Source of the DNA: Phenylobacterium zucineum HLK1
GTDB lineage: Bacteria > Pseudomonadota > Alphaproteobacteria > Caulobacterales > Caulobacteraceae
Direction of reading: 5' to 3'
Assembly: GCF_000017265.1 (NCBI RefSeq)
Contig: NC_011144.1
Span: 1,900,001-1,964,000, forward strand
Length of the DNA: 64,000 nucleotides
The notes under the pieces are model-generated. The model saw only the letters and a list, made by a program, of their open reading frames with translations. It made no database searches and had not been told where the DNA came from. A program made the position numbers and the translations under genes. This document shows, in pieces, positions 34,275 through 42,748 of the stretch; the first letter of the stretch is position 1; every line of letters begins with the position of its first letter.

Positions 34275-35666
34275 TCAGGCCTCCTCGGTCTCGAGGGGGC
34301 GGGCACCGGAGAGCCCCAGCGACTTCAGCTTCCGGTGCAGGGCCGAACGCTCCATGCCGATGAAGGCGGCGGTGCGGCTGATGTTGCCCGAGAAGCGGAG
34401 CATCTGGGCGTTCAGGTACTCGCGCTCGAACACCTCGCGGGCCTCGCGCAGCGGCAGGGCGATGATCCGCTCGGCGCCGAACGAGCCGGCCTGGTCGCTG
34501 ACGGAAGCCTCGGGCGGCAGCATCTCGGCGGTGATCGGCTCGGACGGCGCGCCCGACGCCAGGATCAGCATCCGCTCCACGTTGTTGCGCAGCTGGCGCA
34601 GGTTGCCGGGCCAGGCGCGCACCTGGAGCATGGCGAGCGCGTCGTCGGACAGCCGCCGCCGCGGCAGGCCGGTGGCGTCGCAGATGCGGGTGATGAAGTC
34701 GTCGATCAGCTCGGGGATGTCCTCGCGCCGCTCGGCCAGGCCCGGCACGTTCACCGGCACCACGTTCAGGCGGTGGAACAGGTCCTCGCGGAAGCGGCCG
34801 GCGGCGATCTCCTCGCGCAGGTCCTTGGAAGTGGACGAGATCACCCGCACGTCCACCTGGACGTCCGAGTCGCCGTCCACGCGCCGGAACCGCTGCTCCA
34901 CCAGCACCCGCAGGATGCGGCCCTGGGTCTCCCGCGGCATGTCGGCGACCTCGTCGAGGTAGAGCGTGCCCGCGTGGGCCCGTTCGAACACCCCGATCTT
35001 GGCCGGACGTCCGCCCTCGCCCTCCTGGCCGAACAGCTCGATGTCCATGCGCTCGGGCGTCATGCCGGCGGCGCTGATCGGCACGAACTCGTTGCGGGCC
35101 CGATGGCTGGCGTCATGGATCAGGCGCGCGACCGTCTCCTTGCCCGCGCCCGGCGGGCCCGAGATCAGGACGCGGCTGTTGGCGCCCGCGAGCTTGGCGA
35201 TCATCTGGCGGAGCTGCTGGGCGGCGACCGACTTGCCGAGCAGTCCCTCAGGCGTGATGGCCTGGGCGCGCAGCCGGCGGTTCTCGCGCCGCAGGTTGGC
35301 CGCCTCCAGCGCCCGTTCCACGACCAGCAGCAGCCGGTCGGACTTGAACGGCTTCTCCAGGAACTCGTAGGCGCCGCGCTTGATGGCGCTGACCGCCGTC
35401 TCGATGTTGCCGTGGCCCGAGATCATGATCACCGGAAGGTCGGGATCGAGCTCCTTGACGAGATCGAGCAGCTCCAGGCCGTCCATCCCGCCGCCCGACA
35501 TCCAGATGTCGAGGATCAGGAGCGCGGGCTTGCGCGCGCGGACCGCGGCCAGCGCCGATTCGGAGTCGTTCGCCGTCCGGACCGCATAACCCTCGTCCGA
35601 GAGGATCCCCGCGACCAGCTCGCGGATGTCCACCTCGTCGTCGACCACCAGAACGTCTGCAGCCAT
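34275..35666 (-). CDS. ntrX: NtrX response regulator (GAFTGA-less AAA+)
   Basis: This 463-residue protein has a receiver domain (VDDEVDIRELV, phospho-Asp in LILDIWM, Lys in LEKPF). It is followed by an AAA+ domain (Walker A GPPGAGKE, Walker B TLYLDEVADM) and a Fis-type DNA-binding domain (FSGNISRTAAFIGMERSALHRKL). The loop after IELFGQE, where sigma-54 activators have GAFTGA, reads GEGGRPAKIG, so it is unlikely to activate sigma-54 in the standard way. With NtrY it controls nitrogen, redox or envelope responses in alphaproteobacteria. Confidence 0.95.
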   Translation of the reverse strand: MAADVLVVDDEVDIRELVAGILSDEGYAVRTANDSESALAAVRARKPALLILDIWMSGGGMDGLELLDLVKELDPDLPVIMISGHGNIETAVSAIKRGAYEFLEKPFKSDRLLLVVERALEAANLRRENRRLRAQAITPEGLLGKSVAAQQLRQMIAKLAGANSRVLISGPPGAGKETVARLIHDASHRARNEFVPISAAGMTPERMDIELFGQEGEGGRPAKIGVFERAHAGTLYLDEVADMPRETQGRILRVLVEQRFRRVDGDSDVQVDVRVISSTSKDLREEIAAGRFREDLFHRLNVVPVNVPGLAERREDIPELIDDFITRICDATGLPRRRLSDDALAMLQVRAWPGNLRQLRNNVERMLILASGAPSEPITAEMLPPEASVSDQAGSFGAERIIALPLREAREVFEREYLNAQMLRFSGNISRTAAFIGMERSALHRKLKSLGLSGARPLETEEA

Positions 35667-35679
35667 GCCTTCCGCCTTC

Positions 35680-37902
35680 TCACGTCGTCGCGGCGACGGC
35701 CGTAGCCTCGACGCGCGCGGCGCTCGCCGCCGGCAGGCGAAGGGTGGCCAGGGCCCCCTGCCCGCTCCGCGCGTCGGCGAGCTCCAGCTCGCCGCCGTGG
35801 TCTTCCAGGATTCGCTTCACGATCGCGAGGCCAAGGCCCGTGCCCTTCTCCCGCGTCGTCACATAGGGTTCGGTCAGGCGGTCGCGGTCCTTGGCCGGCA
35901 GGCCGACGCCGTTGTCCTCGACCTCGAACGCCACCTGCCCGTCGTCGGCCGCCAGGCGCGCGACGATCCGGCCCTTGAGCTTCGGCGTCCGGGCCCGCCG
36001 GGCCTCCACCGCCTCGGCCGCGTTCTTGAGTACGTTGGTCAGCGCCTGGGCGATCATGCGGCTGTCCGCCAGGAGCATGGCGTCCGGCGCCGGCTCCTCC
36101 AGCTCGACCGAGATGTCGGGGCTCGCCACCCGCTGGGCGAACACGGCGGCCCGCAGCAGCTCGCTGGCGTCGGCCTTGGCGAACTTCGGCGCCGGCATCC
36201 GGGCGAAGGCCGAGAACTCGTCCACCATGCGGCCGATGTCGCCCACCTGCCGCACGATGGTGTCGGTGCAGCGGTCGAAGGTCTCGAGCTCGGCGTCGGC
36301 GATGTCCTTGCGGTACTTCTTCCGCAGGCGTTCGGCCGAGAGCTGGATCGGGGTCAGCGGGTTCTTGATCTCGTGGGCGATGCGCCGCGCCACGTCGCGC
36401 CAGGCGGCGTTGCGCTGGGCGGCGACCAGGCGGGTGATGTCGTCGAAAGTCAGCACGAGCCCGCCCTCGCTCTGGCTGGCGCGCACGCGCAGCCGGCGGT
36501 TCTCGCGCCCGCGGACGACGTCGATCTCCTCCTCGGCCTCGCCGCCCCGGCCCGCCCCGGCGGCGAGCTCGGCGAACTCGGGCGCCACGTCGGCGAGGCG
36601 GCGGCCCCGGCCGTGGTCGCCCGGCAGGTCGAGCAGCAGCGCCGCCTGGCGGTTGGCCACCGAGATGCGGCCCTTGCGGTCCAGGCCGATCACCCCGGCG
36701 CTCACCTCCGCCAGCACGGTCTCGATGAACTGGCGCCGGCTCTCGGCCTCGTCGCCGGCGCGCTTCAGCGCCTCCTGCTGGGCCTGAAGATCATGCGTCA
36801 TGCTGTTGAAAGCGCGGGACAACACCGCGATCTCGTCCGGGTCGGACTCGGCGTCCACCCGGGCGCTGAGGTCGCCGCCGGCCACCCGTCCCGCGGCCTG
36901 CACCAGCCGGGCGATGGGCGCTGACAGCGCGTTGGCGGCGCCCAGCCCCAGCCACACCGCCCCAACCAGCACCAGCAGCGCCGTCTCGGCGTAGCTCAGG
37001 ACGAAGATCGCCTGGATGCGCTCGCGGTTCTGGGCCACGTCGCGGTACGAGACGAGCGAGCCCTCGGCGTTGCGGAGGTTGACGACGATCCCCTCCCGCA
37101 GCGGCCGGGCGATGTAGAGGTAGAGGTCCTCGTAGGCGTTCAGGCGGTAGACCGCCCGCATGACGTCGCCGCCGGTGAAGTCGGGAATGTAGATCTCGCC
37201 GGTGTCGGCGGCTTCGAAGCTGGCGGCCGAGGGCGGCGTGAAGGGCGGCGCCTCGTCGCTTTCGGCCCTGGCCAGCACCCGGCCGCGGCCGTCCACCAGA
37301 TAGGCCGCCGAGAACGCGTGATACGACGCCAGCGCGCCCAGGTAGCTGCTGACCTGCCCGGGGTTCTCCTGCAGGGCGTCGGCCTCGCGGTTGAGGTCGG
37401 CGGCCATCGGCGTGACGTGGTCGCGGATGTACTGGATCTGCTCGTCCACATAGGTCCGAAGCACGGTGGCCGAGGTCTCGACGACCGTCTGGACCCGCGC
37501 GCTGAACCAGTTCTCGACGCCCCGGCTGACCAGCACGCCGTAGAAGATGAACACCACGGCCGCCGGCACGACCGCCGCCAGGGCGAACAGGCGGACGAAG
37601 CGGACGTGCAGGCGCGCCCCGGCGTCCTCGGCGCGGGCCCGGACCAGCTCCATGATCCTCAGGCCCACCGCCGCGATCAGCAGCAGGATGAGGATCAGGT
37701 TCAGGCCCAGCAGGGTCAAGATCAGCCGGCTGGCGGGCCCCAGCGGCCCCGTCTGCGGCGGCGAGGCGGCCAGGATGATGGCCAGCACCGTCAGGCCGAC
37801 GGCCACCCCGTAGCCGACGCCGAGCACCACCTTGGACTGCAGCGTGCGGCGCATCCAGGCCAGCGCCTGGGGCGCGAACGCGGGGTTGATAGGCAACGCC
37901 AT
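35680..37902 (-). CDS. ntrY: NtrY membrane sensor histidine kinase
   Basis: This 740-residue protein has three or four N-terminal membrane helices, a periplasmic region (about residues 130-290), and another helix leading to HAMP (ALSAPIARLVQAAGRVAGGDLSA). A PAS domain precedes the HisKA phospho-His in [22 protein letters not shown], and an HATPase_c domain follows (NVLKNAAEAV, VEDNGVGLP, GTGLGLAIVK). Its partner NtrX follows after 13 bases. The signal sensed is not known from sequence. Confidence 0.96.
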   Translation of the reverse strand: MALPINPAFAPQALAWMRRTLQSKVVLGVGYGVAVGLTVLAIILAASPPQTGPLGPASRLILTLLGLNLILILLLIAAVGLRIMELVRARAEDAGARLHVRFVRLFALAAVVPAAVVFIFYGVLVSRGVENWFSARVQTVVETSATVLRTYVDEQIQYIRDHVTPMAADLNREADALQENPGQVSSYLGALASYHAFSAAYLVDGRGRVLARAESDEAPPFTPPSAASFEAADTGEIYIPDFTGGDVMRAVYRLNAYEDLYLYIARPLREGIVVNLRNAEGSLVSYRDVAQNRERIQAIFVLSYAETALLVLVGAVWLGLGAANALSAPIARLVQAAGRVAGGDLSARVDAESDPDEIAVLSRAFNSMTHDLQAQQEALKRAGDEAESRRQFIETVLAEVSAGVIGLDRKGRISVANRQAALLLDLPGDHGRGRRLADVAPEFAELAAGAGRGGEAEEEIDVVRGRENRRLRVRASQSEGGLVLTFDDITRLVAAQRNAAWRDVARRIAHEIKNPLTPIQLSAERLRKKYRKDIADAELETFDRCTDTIVRQVGDIGRMVDEFSAFARMPAPKFAKADASELLRAAVFAQRVASPDISVELEEPAPDAMLLADSRMIAQALTNVLKNAAEAVEARRARTPKLKGRIVARLAADDGQVAFEVEDNGVGLPAKDRDRLTEPYVTTREKGTGLGLAIVKRILEDHGGELELADARSGQGALATLRLPAASAARVEATAVAATT

Positions 37903-37971
37903 TGCGTCGGGAGCCTAAGGGACTGTGCTCCGAACTCAACAGCTATGTTGCGCCGATGCTTCACACAGCCG

Positions 37972-39393
37972 TCAGCGACGGCCGCGGCTCATCTCCACGC
38001 CCAGGTCCTGGATCTTCTTGCGCAGGGTGTTGCGGTTGAGGCCCAGGATCTCCGCCGCCCGGACCTGGTTGCCCCGCGTGGCGGCGAGCGTGAGCTGGAT
38101 CAGCGGCCGCTCCACCTCCTCCAGCACGCGATCGTAGAGGCCCGGCGGGGGAATGCCGTCCGGCTGGTCGGCGAAATAGGTCGAGAGCTTCTGCTCGACG
38201 AGCTGGGCCAGGGTGGCCGGCCCCTCCTGCCCCTGGACGACCGGCTGCTGGTCGGCCAGCTCGCGCTCGATGATCCGCGCCGAGATCAGGTCCTCGCCGT
38301 AAAGGGCGCAGATCCGGCGCACCAGGTTCTCGAGCTCGCGCACGTTCCCCGGCCAGGGATGGCGCTTGAGGCGCTCCAGGGCGCCCGAATCGATGGTCTT
38401 GGCGGGCAGGCCCTCGCGGTTGGCGCGCAGCAGGAAGGCCCGCGCCAGGTCCGGGATGTCCTCGACCCGGTCGCGAAGGGGCGGCAGGCGCAGCGGGGCG
38501 ACGTTCAGGCGGAAGAACAGGTCCTCGCGGAACAGACCCTGCTGGATCAGCGCCCGCAGGTCGCGGTTGGTGGCGGCGATGATCCGCATGTTCGGCCGGC
38601 GGCCGGTCTTGGGATTCACCGTCGGCTCCGAGCCGTCGATCACCCGCAGGAGGCGGGTCTGGGCGTCGAGCGGCATGTCGCCGATCTCGTCCAGGAACAG
38701 CGTCCCGCCGTCGGCCTCGACCAGCTTGCCGTGGTCGCCGTCCTCCTTGCCGAACAGCTCGGCCTCGACGCGCTCGCGGGGCGTGGCGGCCAGGTTGATG
38801 ACCACGAACTTGCCGTCGCGGCGGCGGCCCATGTCGTGCAGGGCGCGGGCGACCAGTTCCTTGCCGGTGCCGCTCTCGCCGGTGATCAGCACCGTCAGAT
38901 CCGCGCCGACGAGCCGGGCGATGGTCCGGTAGACCTCCTGCATCGGCGCCGAGCGGCCGATCAGCGGCAGGCGGTCGTCGCGCACGGCCCGCGCCTGGGC
39001 CTTGGAGGCCTCGGAATCGGCCGGGCGCGACAGGGCCCGGCGGGCGGCCGAGGTCATGTCGTCGAGATCGAAGGGCTTGGGCACATATTCGAAGGCGCCG
39101 ACCTCGGCTGCGTTCACGGCAGTGATCAGGTTGTTCTGGGCGCTCATCACGATCACGGGCAGCTTCGGCCGCTGCTTGCGGATGCGCGGCAGGACATCGA
39201 AGACGTTCTCGTCAGGCATCACGACGTCGGTGACGACGAGGTCGCCCTCCCCGTCGGAAACCCACTTCAGGAGCGTGGTGGCGTTGCCGGTGGCCCGGAC
39301 CTGGTAGCCCAGCCGCGTGAACGCCTGGCTGAGCACGAGCCGGATCGAGGAATCGTCGTCGGCGATCAGGATCTTCTTCGACGCGGCGTTCAT
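37972..39393 (-). CDS. ntrC: Nitrogen regulator NtrC (GAFTGA-less)
   Basis: This 473-residue protein has a receiver ([11 protein letters not shown], phospho-Asp in VVTDVVMP, Lys in VPKPFD) and an AAA+ domain ([29 protein letters not shown]). The Fis-type helix-turn-helix is [21 protein letters not shown]. Between ELFGKE and VEADGGTL only DGDHGKL remains: the GAFTGA loop that contacts sigma-54 is deleted. A GAFTGA-less NtrC has been reported for Caulobacter, so it probably acts as a sigma-70 regulator or repressor. Its ATG overlaps the ntrB stop. Confidence 0.95.
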   Translation of the reverse strand: MNAASKKILIADDDSSIRLVLSQAFTRLGYQVRATGNATTLLKWVSDGEGDLVVTDVVMPDENVFDVLPRIRKQRPKLPVIVMSAQNNLITAVNAAEVGAFEYVPKPFDLDDMTSAARRALSRPADSEASKAQARAVRDDRLPLIGRSAPMQEVYRTIARLVGADLTVLITGESGTGKELVARALHDMGRRRDGKFVVINLAATPRERVEAELFGKEDGDHGKLVEADGGTLFLDEIGDMPLDAQTRLLRVIDGSEPTVNPKTGRRPNMRIIAATNRDLRALIQQGLFREDLFFRLNVAPLRLPPLRDRVEDIPDLARAFLLRANREGLPAKTIDSGALERLKRHPWPGNVRELENLVRRICALYGEDLISARIIERELADQQPVVQGQEGPATLAQLVEQKLSTYFADQPDGIPPPGLYDRVLEEVERPLIQLTLAATRGNQVRAAEILGLNRNTLRKKIQDLGVEMSRGRR

Positions 39394-40508
39394 GCGGGCA
39401 GGTCCTCGGGCGCGGCGATGGGGAGCAGCACCCGGAAGACGGTGCGGCCCGGCTCGGATTCGAAATCGATCAGGCCGCCGTGGCCGGCGACCAGCTTGGC
39501 GACCAGAGCGAGGCCCAGCCCGGCCCCGTTCGCCTTGGAGCTGACGAAGGGCTGGAACAGGCTCTCGCGGATGTGCTCGGGCACGCCGGGGCCGTTGTCC
39601 TGGATGCGGACCTCGAGCGGCGCCCCTCGCAGGGACTGGCCGCTCGCCGAGCGCACCCGCACGCCATGGCGGTAGGCGGTGTGGATCGAGATCTCGCCGC
39701 GGCCGTCGCCGCGGGCGTGGGCCGCCTCGGCGGCGTTCTTCACGAGGTTCAGGAAGACCTGGATCAGCTGGTCCTCGTCGCCGAGCACCGGCGGCAGCGA
39801 GGGGTCGTACTTCTCCTTCAGCGTCAGGCCGTCGGCCACGCCGTTGGCGGCCAGCGCCCGCACCCGGTCGAGGATCTGGTGGATGTTGAGCGGGCTCAGC
39901 GACGGCAGCGCGTCGTCCGAGAACGCCTCCATGCGGTCCACGAGCCGCCGGACGCGGTCGGTCTCGTCGACGATCAATTGAGCCAGGGGCGCGTCCTCGG
40001 CCTTGGCGCCGGCCTTCAGCAGCTGGGCCGCGCCGCGGATGCCCGCCAACGGGTTCTTGATCTCGTGCGCCAGCATGCGGCCGAGGCCCACCAGCGAGCG
40101 CAGCCCCGCCGCCTCCTGCGGGCCGCGCTCGACGCCCAGGCCCGTCTTGACGGTCAGGGTCAGCAGGACCGAGCCGTCGCCGAGCGGGGCCGCCGCGCCG
40201 TCGGCCTCGAACGCCGGCAGGCCGAACAGGCTGATATGCACGCCGCGCTCCCGAACCCGGGCGCCCTCGTCGATGGCCCGGTTCAGCAGCGAGACCAGCG
40301 CCGAGCCCGGCGGCAGGGCGGCGCGGAAGCGCCCTCGGGCCAGCAGACCCAGGCCCTGGCCGAACAGCGCCTCGGCCGCCTCGTTGACCGCCACCAGCGC
40401 GCCGTCGGCGCTGACCACCAGCGAAGGGTCGGGACTGAGGTCGAACGCCGCCGCCTTCAGGGCGTCGGGATCTATCCCCTTGGGGTGCGTCCTCGTGTTT
40501 CCGTTCAT
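39390..40508 (-). CDS. ntrB: Nitrogen regulation sensor kinase NtrB
   Basis: This 372-residue soluble kinase has a PAS domain (about residues 20-125), HisKA with phospho-His in [19 protein letters not shown], and HATPase_c ([36 protein letters not shown]). In this family PII protein GlnB controls the kinase/phosphatase balance towards NtrC. ATG 40508 overlaps the dusB stop (ATGA). The dusB(nifR3)-ntrB-ntrC order is classical for alphaproteobacteria. Confidence 0.95.
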   Translation of the reverse strand: MNGNTRTHPKGIDPDALKAAAFDLSPDPSLVVSADGALVAVNEAAEALFGQGLGLLARGRFRAALPPGSALVSLLNRAIDEGARVRERGVHISLFGLPAFEADGAAAPLGDGSVLLTLTVKTGLGVERGPQEAAGLRSLVGLGRMLAHEIKNPLAGIRGAAQLLKAGAKAEDAPLAQLIVDETDRVRRLVDRMEAFSDDALPSLSPLNIHQILDRVRALAANGVADGLTLKEKYDPSLPPVLGDEDQLIQVFLNLVKNAAEAAHARGDGRGEISIHTAYRHGVRVRSASGQSLRGAPLEVRIQDNGPGVPEHIRESLFQPFVSSKANGAGLGLALVAKLVAGHGGLIDFESEPGRTVFRVLLPIAAPEDLPA

Positions 40509-41509
40509 GCCGCCAATCTCTCCGAAGCGCCCCACAGGGCCTTCAGGCCCCGCTCCACTTCAGAGGCGTCCTCCAGGCGGCACAGGGCCGCGCGCGCTTC
40601 TCGCCTGGCCTGCGGATCGGCGGGCCAGGGGGCGTTTTCGATGTAGCTCGCCAGATGCTTGCGGAAGATCCGCAGGCCCAGGCGGTCGCCGTAGAACTTC
40701 AGGCTCTCGCGGAAGTGGCTGAGGGCGATCTCCAGCCGCGCCGGAGCATCCGGCTCCTCGAAGCGGCGCCCCGCCAGCTCGGCCTCGATCTGCGCCGCGA
40801 CCCAAGGCTTGCCGTAGACTCCGCGGCCGACCATCACGGCGTCCGCGCCCGAGGCCGCCAGGGCCGCCTTGGCCGTGGTCCCATCCACGATGTCGCCGTT
40901 GACGATCACCGGGATGGACACCGCCGCCTTCACCGCCCGGACGGCGCTCCAGTCGGCGGCGCCCTTGTAGAACTGGCAGCGCGTGCGGCCGTGGACCGTC
41001 ACCGCCTGGACGCCGATCGCCTCGGCGGCCGCGGCGATCTCGGGGGCGTTCCGCGAGGCGTCGTCCCAGCCCAGGCGCATCTTGACGGTCACCGGCACGT
41101 CCACCGCCTCGACCGCGGCGGCCATCAGGCGGGCGGCCAGCTCGGGCTCCCGCATCAGGGCCGAGCCCGAGAGGACGCCGGTGACCTCCTTGGCCGGACA
41201 GCCGAAGTTGAGGTCGACGATCTGCGCGCCGGCCTGGGCGGCGAGGCGCGCGCCTTGCCGGATGTGTTCGGGATCGCGGCCGACGAGCTGGACGACCATC
41301 AAAGGCAGGCCCTCGCCCACCGCCGCGCGTCGGACCACGTCGGGCCGGCCCTTCGAGAACTCGGCGCACGCGACCATCTCGGTCGCCACATAGGCCGCGC
41401 CCTGGGCGCTGGCGGCCTTTCGGAACGGCAGGTCGGACACGCCGGTCATGGGCGCGATCCACGCCCGCCCGCCGACCTCGACTCCGCCGATCTTGAGCAT
41501 GGTGCTCAT
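40505..41509 (-). CDS. dusB: tRNA-dihydrouridine synthase DusB (NifR3)
   Basis: This 334-residue FMN-dependent TIM-barrel enzyme reduces uridine in the tRNA D-loop. It shows [28 protein letters not shown] with catalytic Cys, [20 protein letters not shown] and NGDIVDG, all family markers. A second ATG three codons in is also plausible. It heads the ntr operon and is divergent from ispDF across a 90-base promoter region. Confidence 0.95.
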   Translation of the reverse strand: MSTMLKIGGVEVGGRAWIAPMTGVSDLPFRKAASAQGAAYVATEMVACAEFSKGRPDVVRRAAVGEGLPLMVVQLVGRDPEHIRQGARLAAQAGAQIVDLNFGCPAKEVTGVLSGSALMREPELAARLMAAAVEAVDVPVTVKMRLGWDDASRNAPEIAAAAEAIGVQAVTVHGRTRCQFYKGAADWSAVRAVKAAVSIPVIVNGDIVDGTTAKAALAASGADAVMVGRGVYGKPWVAAQIEAELAGRRFEEPDAPARLEIALSHFRESLKFYGDRLGLRIFRKHLASYIENAPWPADPQARREARAALCRLEDASEVERGLKALWGASERLAA

Positions 41510-41599
41510 TTTCTAATCATCCCCGACGCTGTGTTTTTAGGCAATTTGTGCGGCGCCGTAAAGCTGGAAGAAAGCGCCGCAGTCCCTTAGACCGACGCC

Positions 41600-42745
41600 A
41601 TGAGTTTCTCGGCTGTTGTCGTGGCGGCGGGGGCCGGTCTGAGGGCCGGTCCGGGCGAACCCAAGGCCTGGCGCACCCTGGGCGGACGGGCGCTCGTGCG
41701 CTGGTCGGTGGAGGGCCTGCTGTCGGCCGGCGCGCGCGAGGTCGTGGTCGTGGTCGCCCACGATCGCCTGACGCAGGTGGACGAGGCCCTGGCGGGGCTG
41801 GTCGGCTGGCGCGCCGTCACCGGCGGCAAGACCCGGGCCGAGTCGGTGCAGGCCGGGTTGGCGGCGATCACCGCCGGCCGGACCCAACCGGTGCTGATCC
41901 ACGACGCCGCGCGACCCTTCGTGACGAAGGAGCATGTCGACCGCCTGCTGAAGGCGCTGGAGGTCTCCGACGGCGCGATCCCCGCCCTGCCCGTCCCCGA
42001 CACGCTGAAGCGCGGCGACGGTCTGGTGGACGAGACGGTCTCCCGCGACGGGCTCTGGCGTGCCCAGACGCCCCAGGCGTTCCGGACCGGCAAGCTGAAG
42101 GCGGCCTACCGCCTCTGGCCCACGGGCGAAGAGCCGACCGACGACGCCTCGGTCATGGAGCGGGCCGGCGGCTCGGTGGCCATGGTCCCCGGCGATCCGC
42201 TGCTGATGAAGCTGACCTATCCGCAGGACTTCCTGATGGCCGAACAACTGGCCGGCGGCCGCCGCATCGTCCGCATGGGCCAAGGGATCGACGCCCACCG
42301 CTTCGGCCCCGGCGAAGTCGTCTGGCTGTGCGGCGTCCGCATCCAGCACGACCTGGGGCTCGTGGGCCATTCCGACGCGGATTGCGGCCTCCACGCGCTC
42401 ACCGATGCGGTGCTGGGCGCGATCGCCCAGGGGGACATCGGCGAGCACTTCCCGCCCTCGGACCCGCGGTGGAAGGGCGCCTCCTCCGACCGGTTCCTGA
42501 AGCATGCGGTGGACCTGGTGGGCGCGGCCGGCGGGCGGATCCTCAACGCCGACGTGACGCTCGTCTGCGAACGCCCGAAGATCCGGCCGCACCGCGACGC
42601 CATGCGGGCCCGGATCGCCGAACTGCTGGGCCTGCCGGTCGAGCGGGTCAGCGTGAAGGCCACCACGACCGAGGGCATGGGCTTCACCGGCCGCGAGGAA
42701 GGCCTGATGGCCCAGGCCGTCGTCGCGGTCGAATGCCCGCCCTGA
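41600..42745 (+). CDS. ispDF: Bifunctional IspD/IspF isoprenoid synthesis enzyme
   Basis: This 381-residue fusion catalyses two steps of the non-mevalonate pathway. The N-terminal IspD part (about 1-222) has VVVAAGAGLRAGPGEPKAW, HDAARPF and AQTPQAF and makes CDP-methylerythritol. The C-terminal IspF part (about 225-381) has GIDAHRF, GHSDADCGLHALTDA and TTTEGMGFTGR and makes the cyclic diphosphate. The Arg/Lys pattern in the IspD loop is slightly relaxed, as in other alphaproteobacterial fusions. The middle enzyme IspE is not nearby. Confidence 0.95.
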   Translation: MSFSAVVVAAGAGLRAGPGEPKAWRTLGGRALVRWSVEGLLSAGAREVVVVVAHDRLTQVDEALAGLVGWRAVTGGKTRAESVQAGLAAITAGRTQPVLIHDAARPFVTKEHVDRLLKALEVSDGAIPALPVPDTLKRGDGLVDETVSRDGLWRAQTPQAFRTGKLKAAYRLWPTGEEPTDDASVMERAGGSVAMVPGDPLLMKLTYPQDFLMAEQLAGGRRIVRMGQGIDAHRFGPGEVVWLCGVRIQHDLGLVGHSDADCGLHALTDAVLGAIAQGDIGEHFPPSDPRWKGASSDRFLKHAVDLVGAAGGRILNADVTLVCERPKIRPHRDAMRARIAELLGLPVERVSVKATTTEGMGFTGREEGLMAQAVVAVECPP

Positions 42746-42748
42746 CGG

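Noticed and set aside
41510-41599. CtrA site in the dusB-ispDF promoter region and near 45091 and 63680
   Set aside because: TTAA-like words occur but without the second half at N7 spacing.
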